Below, one piece after another: positions 27,846 to 34,010 of a stretch of DNA of 45,736 bases. Origin of the DNA: CAYUMU01 sp964445985 (GTDB lineage Bacteria; Planctomycetota; Planctomycetia; Pirellulales; S012-138); contig CAYUMU010000057.1 in the NCBI GenBank assembly GCA_964445985.1, positions 1-45,736 of the forward strand, read 5' to 3'. The notes under the pieces were generated by a model, which did not search any database, was not told the origin of the DNA, and saw nothing but the letters and a program-made list of their open reading frames with translations. Position numbers and translations under genes: made by a program. Positions within the stretch are counted from its first letter, which is position 1. Each line of letters starts with the position of its first letter.

Positions 27846-28049
27846 TTAGTAGCTGTATTTTCCTAGTGCCAGTTTGATCTTGGGCACTTCCACGGCGGCC
27901 ACCACGGACGTTCCGCGGAGTCGGCGCTTGCGCTTTTGCGACATGCGGGCCGCAAGGTGGCTCGTTCCCGAGCTGCGATGCTTGACCTTGCCGCTGCCCG
28001 TGAGCCGGAAGCGTTTTTTAATACCTTTGTGGGTTTTCATCTTGGGCAT
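27846..28049 (-). CDS. rpmI: 50S ribosomal protein L35
   Basis: This is a 67-aa small ribosomal protein with the diagnostic start MPKMKTHKGIKKRFRLTGSGKVKH and the SHLAARMSQKRKRRLRG body. In most bacteria infC lies immediately upstream; here no infC is present and a 680-base noncoding region with two candidate promoters and an attenuator-like hairpin precedes it. It begins the rpmI-rplT-pheS transcription unit. Five G residues lie shortly upstream of the ATG in place of a clear Shine-Dalgarno. Confidence 0.97.
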   Translation of the reverse strand: MPKMKTHKGIKKRFRLTGSGKVKHRSSGTSHLAARMSQKRKRRLRGTSVVAAVEVPKIKLALGKYSY

Positions 28050-28103
28050 GGCGGCGCCCCCCCATATCTTTTTCGGAAGATTCGCTTCGGGTGGAAACCA
28101 CGC

Positions 28104-28109
28104 ATTATA
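28104..28109 (-). promoter_or_regulatory. Candidate proximal rpmI promoter (-10)
   Basis: A consensus TATAAT on the minus strand ends 54 bases before the rpmI start codon. No good -35 is present; the best match at 16 bases is TTCCGT. It is a weak but possible second promoter. Confidence 0.4.
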
Positions 28110-28297
28110 GGATCAAACGCGGGGCACGGAAGAGGTCTCGCTACGGAATTCTGATCAACGGCCCATTCGCCGCCCGCGGGCATAAATTTTTCCCCTCGAA
28201 GGGGAACCTGTTCTGCAAGGCCGGTCCATTCGCCGCGCGGGTGCTCAGAAATACCTCTTAGCGGCTGAAAAACAGCGTCACTTGAGGACGAGCGCAA

Positions 28298-28338
28298 AAA
28301 ATTAGGCGAAGTCGTGGGGATGAGTGTCCGACTTCGCC
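28298..28338 (-). terminator. Intrinsic terminator / attenuator in rpmI leader
   Basis: Arms GGCGAAGTCG and CGACTTCGCC (10 bp, perfect) enclose a 14-base loop and are followed on the minus strand by TAATTTTTT. It ends about 65 bases downstream of the predicted P1 start and 250 bases before rpmI, so it would either attenuate the operon or end a short RNA. Confidence 0.7.
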
Positions 28339-28370
28339 CGAAAGAACGTAGACCATTAAATGATGGTTGG

Positions 28371-28399
28371 AGTATAGCAAGGCTATCACAGCTTACCAA
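28371..28399 (-). promoter_or_regulatory. Sigma-70 promoter P1 for rpmI operon leader
   Basis: On the minus strand, -35 TTGGTA and -10 TATACT are separated by exactly 17 bases. Transcription would start near 28364. Confidence 0.7.
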
Positions 28400-28728
28400 G
28401 AGAGAATCGCGGCAAAATCTCACCAATTATTCTCTTCTAACATCTTAGGGGAGATGGACTTGCCACCTGTGGGTGGTAAACAATCGCCGAGTGCGGCGGT
28501 TTGGGCCGGGAAGGCGAGGAGTTGGGGTCCGCCGTGTGCCTTGAGGGTTCCGGTTATGCTCGCCGGTGGGAATCGTGTGGAGAGGGGTCACCTCCATCGT
28601 CGAAATCAAGCGATGCCGAGCCATTGCGTGACCGTGACTCGCTTCGATTCCTAAGGGCAGCAGAGCCTCGTTCTTTCACGAGTGGGCGCTCCCCTGTCCC
28701 ATTCTGCCTCATCAAGGGGAGCGTTTGC

Positions 28729-29727
28729 ATGGCGTCGCCTAAACCCCCTGTGGCCAACAAGATGACCGTGGCGGCGAATCCCTCAAAGTCGGCTTCGGCC
28801 AGCGGCAAACCAGCCCGAGTGCGGCCTTCGACGGTGGCCAGCCATCCCTGGGTGCAAGGGTTTATCGAATACCTGCGAACCGAATGCCACCTGGCCGACA
28901 ACACGCTGGAAGCCTACCGGCGCGACATGCGGCGGTTTTACTTCTGGCTGAATGGCCGCCAGCCGCAGAAGTTAAGCATGCACGAATTGGCCGATTATGC
29001 CGCCTGGCTGCACGATCACGAGCAGTTGGCTTCGGCGAGCATTGCCCGGCATGTGGTGTCGCTGAAGGTTTACTTCCGCTACCTGCAGCTCGAAGGCGTG
29101 GTCAAGAAAAGCCTGGTGGAGTTGCTCGGCAGCCCCAAACTGTGGCAGCGGGTACCCCAGGTGCTTTCGCCGCAGCAGGTGGAAAAGCTGTTCGAAGGGC
29201 CGCGGCTGAACGAACCGCACGGTTACCGCGACAGGGCGTTGCTCGAACTGCTCTATGCCACCGGCTGCCGGGCCTCGGAAGTTGCCGACATGAAGCTGGC
29301 CGACGTGCATCTCTCCGATCGGTACTGCCTTTGCCGCGGCAAAGGCGACAAGGAACGGTTGGTGCCCATCAGCCAGCGAGCCGTGGAACGCATCCGCGAC
29401 TACCTGCAACATGAACGACCCGCCCTGGCCGTGAAGGCCCCGCAAGGCGTGGATTGGCTGCTGCTTTCGGGCCGCGGCCAGCGCTTGCGGCGTGAACGGA
29501 TTTGGGAACTGGTCAAGAAATACGCGGCGGCCGCCGGTTCGCCGCCCGATGTCAGCCCTCACACGCTGAGGCACAGCTTCGCCACGCACCTGCTGGCCGG
29601 CGGCGCCGACTTGCGGCAGGTGCAAGAAATGCTAGGCCACGCGAGCATCGCCACCACCCAGCTCTATACGCATGTGGACCCCACGCGGCTGCTGGCGGTG
29701 CACAAGCAGTTTCATCCTCGGAGCTGA
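28729..29727 (+). CDS. xerD: Tyrosine recombinase XerD-type
   Basis: This site-specific recombinase probably resolves chromosome dimers at dif. The 332-aa protein has an N-terminal SAM-like core-binding domain (about 40-130) and a catalytic domain with R181 (TGCRASEV), a Lys in GKGDKERLVP, H278 and R281 (HTLRHSFATHLL), H304 (LGHASIATTQ) and nucleophile Y313. This pattern and length match XerC/D rather than phage integrases. The first 35 residues are a variable Ala/Ser/Pro-rich extension. ATG 28729 has AGGGGAG seven bases upstream. XerC versus XerD cannot be finally separated by eye; the sequence after HTLRHS favours XerD. Confidence 0.92.
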   Translation: MASPKPPVANKMTVAANPSKSASASGKPARVRPSTVASHPWVQGFIEYLRTECHLADNTLEAYRRDMRRFYFWLNGRQPQKLSMHELADYAAWLHDHEQLASASIARHVVSLKVYFRYLQLEGVVKKSLVELLGSPKLWQRVPQVLSPQQVEKLFEGPRLNEPHGYRDRALLELLYATGCRASEVADMKLADVHLSDRYCLCRGKGDKERLVPISQRAVERIRDYLQHERPALAVKAPQGVDWLLLSGRGQRLRRERIWELVKKYAAAAGSPPDVSPHTLRHSFATHLLAGGADLRQVQEMLGHASIATTQLYTHVDPTRLLAVHKQFHPRS

Positions 29728-29758
29728 AATGGGGGCTAGTGGCTGGGAGCTGGTGGAG

Positions 29759-30402
29759 AAATGTCCTCCCCGCCTTACTTCCTCGGCGATAGACTAAAAG
29801 GAGAAGGCTTCGCACAGTCGATGAGGACGCCATGAGCACGGTCCCCAGGTACATCCCCCATTACACCGTCGCCGACTACCAGAAATGGGAAGGCGATTGG
29901 GAACTTTGGCAAGGCATCCCGGTGGCAATGGGTCCCAGTCCCTTTGGCCGTCATCAGAATTGTTCCGCGCGGATGATCCGGTTCTTCTTGACCGCGGTTG
30001 AAGCGGCCAAGTGCCAGGCGGTCGTCCTCCATGATATTGACTGGATCATCTCGGACGATACCGTGGTCCGCCCAGACATCGTTGTGCTATGCGGGGATGT
30101 TCCCGAGGGGCACGTCACCCAGCCGCCGGCGTTGATCGTCGAAATTCTGTCCCCTTCGACCGCCCTTCGCGACCGCAACGAAAAGCGCGGCCTCTACCAA
30201 GACCATGGCGTCGCTTACTACTTGATCGTCGATCCTCGCGACAACACCATCGAGGCCCATCGCCGGAACGGCCAGGGCGAGTTTCAACCCTTCGAGTTGA
30301 CCGAGGGTTACGAATTCACTCTCTGCCACAACTGCCGCCTCCGCTGGGAACCCACGTCGATCTTCTGAGCGGCACATTCGGTGATGGAAACAGGTCCACG
30401 CC
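29759..30402 (+). repeat. 644-bp direct repeat, copy 1 (Uma2 gene and flanks)
   Basis: This segment recurs at 32208-32851, offset by 2449 bases. Only one difference was seen inside the coding sequence (C/T at 29837/32286), against about seven in the 73 bases upstream and two in the 34 bases downstream. Confidence 0.9.
29832..30368 (+). CDS. Uma2-family (DUF820) PD-(D/E)XK nuclease-like protein, copy 1
   Basis: This is a 178-aa protein of the Uma2 family, which is very abundant in cyanobacteria and planctomycetes. Its fold is restriction-endonuclease-like: D82 in VRPDIVVL, E104 in LIVEILSPST and the later RNEKRGLYQDHGVAYYLIVD segment form the usual PD-ExK-type arrangement. The cellular role of the family is not established; nuclease activity is presumed from the fold. 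It follows xerD by about 105 bases. The encoded protein is identical to the copy at 32281-32817. ATG 29832 is preceded by GAGGAC. Confidence 0.88.
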   Translation: MSTVPRYIPHYTVADYQKWEGDWELWQGIPVAMGPSPFGRHQNCSARMIRFFLTAVEAAKCQAVVLHDIDWIISDDTVVRPDIVVLCGDVPEGHVTQPPALIVEILSPSTALRDRNEKRGLYQDHGVAYYLIVDPRDNTIEAHRRNGQGEFQPFELTEGYEFTLCHNCRLRWEPTSIF

Positions 30403-30436
30403 ACCCCGCCCGCCGCTACGATTGGGAGACGCAACC

Positions 30437-31795
30437 TTGAACGATACCCCGCCGCCGGTTCCACCGTCGTTTGTAATTGTCCCCGGGAGTTCCAACAGAC
30501 CCTTCGCACTCGTCGCCTTCTGGATTGTGTTCGCACTTGCAGTATTGTTGGCCCTAGGCGAAGTCGTCATTAGCGCGGGGGCAAATCCATTGGTTCGCCT
30601 ATTCGGGTTTATGCTATTGGTGCTGTCTTATTTGGGATTTCTGCTAGCGATTGCGCGATATCGTCGGCACTGGCCTTCGCTGGCCTTTGTATTGCTGTGC
30701 TGCGGTCTGCTCTCAGTGCTCAGGTTGCTGTTATTCGCCGAACAACTTCGCTCGCCGCAGCCGCCATCCGAGGCGACATTCTGGCTCGTCTCAGAGCTCT
30801 CGTTCATCGCGAGTGGATTCTGCTTGTTTCTGCTCGGCGTGGCGGAATGGATTGGCAAGCTCTGGCGGCTCGACAATGGCAGCGGAGTGCCGTTCATACA
30901 ATTTCCAAGAAGTGGACTATTGACCGCGGTGCTAATTGCTCTTGCCTGTGCGATGTTCTTTCGGGCGCTATTTGCACTGCAGCAATTCATATCGCCGGCC
31001 AGAACGGTTGTTGACATTTTAGGGCAGCAACTCCGTGAGCAGCTTTTCTCCATGGTCACCGGGGCGATCGGATCCGGCTTGACGCCGGTCGCTTTGCTAG
31101 CGGCATTGATCGTACTGCTGTTCGCAATTTCTGTCATGATCTCGCCCCTGCGGTCTCAACAGCTAGCCAAAGTCTGCGTTGCCGCTTATCTCGTTGTGAC
31201 AATGTTCACATTCTTCCTTGAACCCTCGATTGCCCTGGCAATTGCCTCCTACCGGTTCGACTTCACGGAGGCTGCCATTCAAGCGGCAATGAAAGAGGCG
31301 CCGGGCCAAATGCTGTCAAAGCCACTAAGTACCGCTCTTGCTATCCTACCTGCGGGCGTCTGGTTGGGCGGGGGAGTCTTGCTATCGAAATGGATCAACC
31401 GAGATTTCGCGTTGGCTCACATGACGCGCCCGGCATTGAGTGAGTACGGCAGGGCCTTTAGTCCTTACTGGGCAAATCCCGAAAGGCGGAGGTTCGCTAA
31501 ACTCGTGGCAATCGGATTCGGGATCAGCGTTCTAGTTTGGCTGGGAATCCGACTCATTGCGATCCTGTTCACGGAATCTGAATCCTCGGTTACATTCCCT
31601 ATCCTGGCCATGCACCTGAGCGCCTTGGCCGTGGTTGCCATCGAGCTTCGGCACCTCCCAAGAAGGGCATTGTTGAGTTGGTTGCCGTTGGAAAAGCTGG
31701 CCGAGTACTGGCTTGGATGGATGACACTGGCGTTCTTTTTCTACTTACAATTTTTGGTCCTGGCGATTGGCATTAGGTTGCTACGCGGCATGTAG
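30437..31795 (+). CDS. Polytopic membrane protein of unknown function
   Basis: This 452-aa protein has about ten or eleven hydrophobic segments, for example VAFWIVFALAVLLALG, LFGFMLLVLSYLGFLLAIA, LTPVALLAALIVLLFAI and MTLAFFFYLQFLVLAIG. No ATP-binding, transporter or enzyme motif was recognised. The open frame extends back through the Uma2 gene, but that part is its out-of-frame shadow. A TTG at 30437 with GGGAG eight bases upstream is the likely start, since the next in-frame ATG lies inside a membrane segment. By eye its base composition is less G+C-rich at third positions than the neighbours, and it lies between the two direct repeats. Both suggest acquisition. Confidence 0.7.
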   Translation: MNDTPPPVPPSFVIVPGSSNRPFALVAFWIVFALAVLLALGEVVISAGANPLVRLFGFMLLVLSYLGFLLAIARYRRHWPSLAFVLLCCGLLSVLRLLLFAEQLRSPQPPSEATFWLVSELSFIASGFCLFLLGVAEWIGKLWRLDNGSGVPFIQFPRSGLLTAVLIALACAMFFRALFALQQFISPARTVVDILGQQLREQLFSMVTGAIGSGLTPVALLAALIVLLFAISVMISPLRSQQLAKVCVAAYLVVTMFTFFLEPSIALAIASYRFDFTEAAIQAAMKEAPGQMLSKPLSTALAILPAGVWLGGGVLLSKWINRDFALAHMTRPALSEYGRAFSPYWANPERRRFAKLVAIGFGISVLVWLGIRLIAILFTESESSVTFPILAMHLSALAVVAIELRHLPRRALLSWLPLEKLAEYWLGWMTLAFFFYLQFLVLAIGIRLLRGM

Positions 31796-31870
31796 CCAGC
31801 GTATCCCGGTAGCCAAGGGGGTGTCGATCATTTATTGCCCGGATTGCAGGGAACCATTACCCATTCCAAT

Positions 31871-32001
31871 CCGTCATTCCCGCGAAGAGCCTGCCCTCGT
31901 GAAGACGGGGGCGGGAATCCAGTTGCGGCGGATGCGACACTGCGCTTGACAACGGATGGAACGGGAACTGCATAACGGAAAGTTATTCTTCGACGGCCCC
32001 C
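31871..32001 (+). repeat. Dispersed repeat family C, long copy 3
   Basis: This shares head (CCGTCATTCCCGCGAAG), inner segment, CCAGTTGCGGCGGAT and tail (ATTCTTCGACGG) with 27084-27222; the middle is diverged. Confidence 0.75.
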
Positions 32002-32005
32002 AAGG

Positions 32006-32027
32006 GTACGCAGCCCTCTGCGTACCA
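32006..32027. repeat. GGTACGCAG hairpin
   Basis: The inverted arms GGTACGCAG and CTGCGTACC enclose CCCT. It starts five bases after the family C repeat and has a relative at 32113-32133. Confidence 0.7.
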
Positions 32028-32112
32028 CCCGCGCCGCCGATCGTTTGACGGCGCCCCTGCAACAGCAAAACGCGTGCTCAACCGCGGCGGTCTTGCGATC
32101 CTCCACCCGAAA

Positions 32113-32133
32113 GGTACGCACGGCGTGCGTACC
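32113..32133. repeat. GGTACGCACG palindrome
   Basis: The arms GGTACGCACG and CGTGCGTACC surround one G, giving a 21-base palindrome. It shares the GGTACGCA core with the hairpin at 32006. Confidence 0.75.
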
Positions 32134-32207
32134 CTACCGCTAAACCAGACACTATAGGGCAGGCAGAATGCGTGCCCTGCGAATACTCGAAGGCATCCGC
32201 TGGCCCC

Positions 32208-32851
32208 AAATGTTCTCCCCGCCGAAGTTCCTCGGCGATAGACTAAAAGGAGCAGGTTTCGCACAGTCGATGAGGACGCCATGAGTACGGTCCCCAGGTA
32301 CATCCCCCATTACACCGTCGCCGACTACCAGAAATGGGAAGGCGATTGGGAACTTTGGCAAGGCATCCCGGTGGCAATGGGTCCCAGTCCCTTTGGCCGT
32401 CATCAGAATTGTTCCGCGCGGATGATCCGGTTCTTCTTGACCGCGGTTGAAGCGGCCAAGTGCCAGGCGGTCGTCCTCCATGATATTGACTGGATCATCT
32501 CGGACGATACCGTGGTCCGCCCAGACATCGTTGTGCTATGCGGGGATGTTCCCGAGGGGCACGTCACCCAGCCGCCGGCGTTGATCGTCGAAATTCTGTC
32601 CCCTTCGACCGCCCTTCGCGACCGCAACGAAAAGCGCGGCCTCTACCAAGACCATGGCGTCGCTTACTACTTGATCGTCGATCCTCGCGACAACACCATC
32701 GAGGCCCATCGCCGGAACGGCCAGGGCGAGTTTCAACCCTTCGAGTTGACCGAGGGTTACGAATTCACTCTCTGCCACAACTGCCGCCTCCGCTGGGAAC
32801 CCACGTCGATCTTCTGAGCGGCACGTTCGGTGATGGAAACAGGGCCACGCC
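32208..32851 (+). repeat. 644-bp direct repeat, copy 2 (Uma2 gene and flanks)
   Basis: This is the second copy of 29759-30402, in the same orientation. Its 3' boundary abuts the family A palindrome at 32860. Confidence 0.9.
32281..32817 (+). CDS. Uma2-family (DUF820) PD-(D/E)XK nuclease-like protein, copy 2
   Basis: The product is identical in all 178 residues to the copy at 29832-30368, with the same D82/E104 catalytic-type residues. The only nucleotide difference seen in the gene is a synonymous third-base change in codon 2. The flanks are more diverged than the gene, which suggests gene conversion or strong recent homogenisation. It is likely expressed from its own upstream segment, since about 70 bases of leader are also duplicated. 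Confidence 0.88.
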   Translation: MSTVPRYIPHYTVADYQKWEGDWELWQGIPVAMGPSPFGRHQNCSARMIRFFLTAVEAAKCQAVVLHDIDWIISDDTVVRPDIVVLCGDVPEGHVTQPPALIVEILSPSTALRDRNEKRGLYQDHGVAYYLIVDPRDNTIEAHRRNGQGEFQPFELTEGYEFTLCHNCRLRWEPTSIF

Positions 32852-32859
32852 CGTGGGCC

Positions 32860-32885
32860 ATGCTTACGCCCACGGGCGTAAGCAT
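32860..32885. repeat. Dispersed palindrome family A, copy 3
   Basis: The arms ATGCTTACGCC and GGCGTAAGCAT flank a CACG loop. An overlapping inverted pair CCCGTGGGC and GCCCACGGG extends it. It lies exactly between the end of the 644-bp repeat and a transposase remnant. Confidence 0.8.
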
Positions 32886-32899
32886 GCAATGCGGAAGGA

Positions 32900-33319
32900 A
32901 AATAAGCCCAACTTCCACCACGCGCAGTTCCGATAGTTCCTGAAGCACGCGCCGCGGTTCGTCGCCCAAGCCGGCGCGGTGGCAGAGTTGCCCCAGGAAC
33001 TTCCACGGCACGTAGGCCAGAAAGCAGACCAGGATGTGAGCCTGAACGCGCTCGGCCTTCTGATGCCACACCGGCCGCAACGAAAGATCCGTCTTGTGCA
33101 GGCGGAACGCCGCTTCGGCTTCCGTGAGTTGAATGTAAGCCCGCCAAAGTTCTTCGTCGCTCCAATCGGCGACGTTCGTGCGCAACACATAGCAGCCTTC
33201 GCTCAGCTGGGCCCAGGCTTGTTTGGCGCTCTGCTTCCAGGTGAGTTGCGTTTGACCTTGGGCGTCGGCGGTCACTTGAATCTCGAACAGGTCTGCAACT
33301 CTGGCCCCGGCTGTTTCAA
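32900..33319 (-). pseudogene. C-terminal fragment of IS4/IS1634-like transposase
   Basis: An open minus-strand segment encodes WSDEELWRAYIQLTEAEAAF, then HKTDLSLRPVWHQKAERVQAH and ILVCFLAYVPWKFLG. This is the region around the catalytic Glu and the basic Lys/Arg helix of DDE transposases of the IS4/IS1634 group. The N-terminal half with the two catalytic Asp residues is absent; the frame is cut near 33320, where an integrase fragment on the other strand begins. The C-terminus is replaced by palindrome sequence near 32890. It cannot be active. The family call is from memory of the C-terminal pattern. Confidence 0.8.
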
Positions 33320-33322
33320 AAC

Positions 33323-33600
33323 CTGAGGGCGTCCCGAGAAACCGAACTAATCGAACGGCACCCGATCCATGTTGTCACGGCCTGGCTGGGGAACACGCCC
33401 AACATTGCCATGAAACACTACCTGATGACCACCGAGGCCCACTTTGAACTGGCCGTGAAAGGCGATGGCGGCAAAGCGGCGCAGAATGCGGCGCAGCAAG
33501 CGCACGCAAGGGGTGGTATGGAGCCGCAAGCTGGGCAAGCGGCGCAAGAAAAAACCCCGGTTTTTCCGGGGTTTGCGAACATTTGCGAATCCACGCAAGA
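33323..33600 (+). pseudogene. C-terminal fragment of tRNA-targeting tyrosine integrase
   Basis: The plus frame starting LRASRETELIERHPIHVV then TAWLGNTPNIAMKHYLMTT contains the end of a tyrosine-recombinase catalytic domain: a His-containing HPIHVVTAWLGN helix and the nucleophilic Tyr in KHYLM. The tail (AQNAAQQAHA) resembles C-termini of planctomycete integrases found beside tRNA genes. Everything upstream, including the catalytic Arg/Lys and HxxR, is missing. The frame runs on into the antisense of the tRNA gene to 33691, but that part is not protein. The fragment abuts the tRNA 3' end, where such integrases insert, so it marks a decayed element. Confidence 0.78.
33545..33574 (-). terminator. 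Intrinsic terminator of tRNA-Ile
   Basis: The stem AAACCCCGG / CCGGGGTTT with an AAAAA loop on the minus strand is followed by TTTCTT. It lies 35 bases beyond the tRNA 3' end, inside the integrase fragment. Confidence 0.8.
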
Positions 33601-33608
33601 TGGGGGAG

Positions 33609-33682
33609 TGGGCGCACCAAGACTCGAACTTGGGACCTCAGCCTTATCAGGGCTGCGCTCTAACCAACTGAGCTATGCGCCC
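33609..33682 (-). tRNA. tRNA-Ile (anticodon GAU)
   Basis: This 74-nt cloverleaf on the minus strand has acceptor GGGCGCA pairing with TGCGCCC plus discriminator A. The D-arm is in AGCTCAGTTGGTTAGAGC, the anticodon loop reads CTGATAA (GAT), and the T-loop is GTTCGAGTC. CCA is not encoded. The 3' end faces an integrase remnant and a terminator. Confidence 0.97.
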
Positions 33683-33691
33683 GGCGGGTAA

Positions 33692-34010
33692 ATTTCCTCA
33701 AGGGGAAACTGCCAGAAGCTCCCCATTGTAAGCAAGACACGCAAGCTGTCAAACGTGTTCGCGCCGCCAAAATTTACCGGTCGCGCGCGACGGACGTTTC
33801 CTTGCAACTGCCGCAGGGTACGGCACTTATCTGTTCGACGCTCTCCGGGCCTTGGCCGCGGGAGAAACGCATAAAAAACGCCGGGCGACAACCGACCTGG
33901 TCGTCGCCCGGCGCTGATTTTGATGATTAACCCGATGGGTCGCTCAGGCGGTTAATTCGGGAACCGCGCTGAACCCGGGGGGGGGCATTGGGGGCCTGGT
34001 CGAGAAACGC
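33692..34010. other. Intergenic region tRNA-Ile / rpoD 3' end
   Basis: These 319 bases hold the rpoD terminator (33873-33913). The tRNA promoter must lie at about 33690-33740 on the minus strand but is not clear. No gene is seen. Confidence 0.6.
33873..33913 (-). terminator. Intrinsic terminator of dnaG-rpoD
   Basis: A perfect 11-bp stem (CGCCGGGCGAC / GTCGCCCGGCG) with a 13-base loop is followed by TTTTTT on the minus strand. It lies about 100 bases after the rpoD stop codon. Confidence 0.88.

Larger units (their letters stand above)
28050..28728. other. Divergent regulatory region, rpmI / xerD
   Basis: This noncoding region of 679 bases separates rpmI (-) from xerD (+). On the minus strand it contains promoter P1 (28371-28399), an intrinsic-terminator-like hairpin (28298-28338), a TATAAT-type promoter P2 (28104-28109) and a TTCCCC/GGGGAA hairpin (about 28192-28210). 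From 28430 to 28728 I see only small inverted segments and no identifiable RNA gene. Confidence 0.6.
31796..32280. other. Repeat-rich intergenic region before Uma2 copy 2
   Basis: These 485 bases contain no credible gene. They hold a long family C repeat (31871-32001), two different GGTACGCA-type hairpins (32006-32027 and 32113-32133), and the upstream part of the 644-bp direct repeat from 32208. Confidence 0.65.

Noticed and set aside
28037..28426. Minus-strand frame in the place where infC would be expected
   Set aside because: The encoded residues show no IF3 motifs, and the frame contains the promoter and terminator elements.
28430..28728. Structured RNA (SRP RNA, 6S RNA or riboswitch) upstream of xerD
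   Set aside because: The sequence did not match the conserved SRP tetraloop region, the 6S bubble or a cobalamin-type core when read by eye. Only small unrelated inverted segments are present.
29759..32851. Composite transposon bounded by the Uma2 repeats
   Set aside because: The repeats encode no transposase and no terminal inverted repeats or target duplications were seen. A duplication or conversion event is a simpler reading.
33601..33691. Protein-coding end of the integrase frame across the tRNA gene
   Set aside because: The residues (APRLELGTSALSGLRSNQLS) are a translation of the antisense of tRNA-Ile, so they are not real protein sequence.
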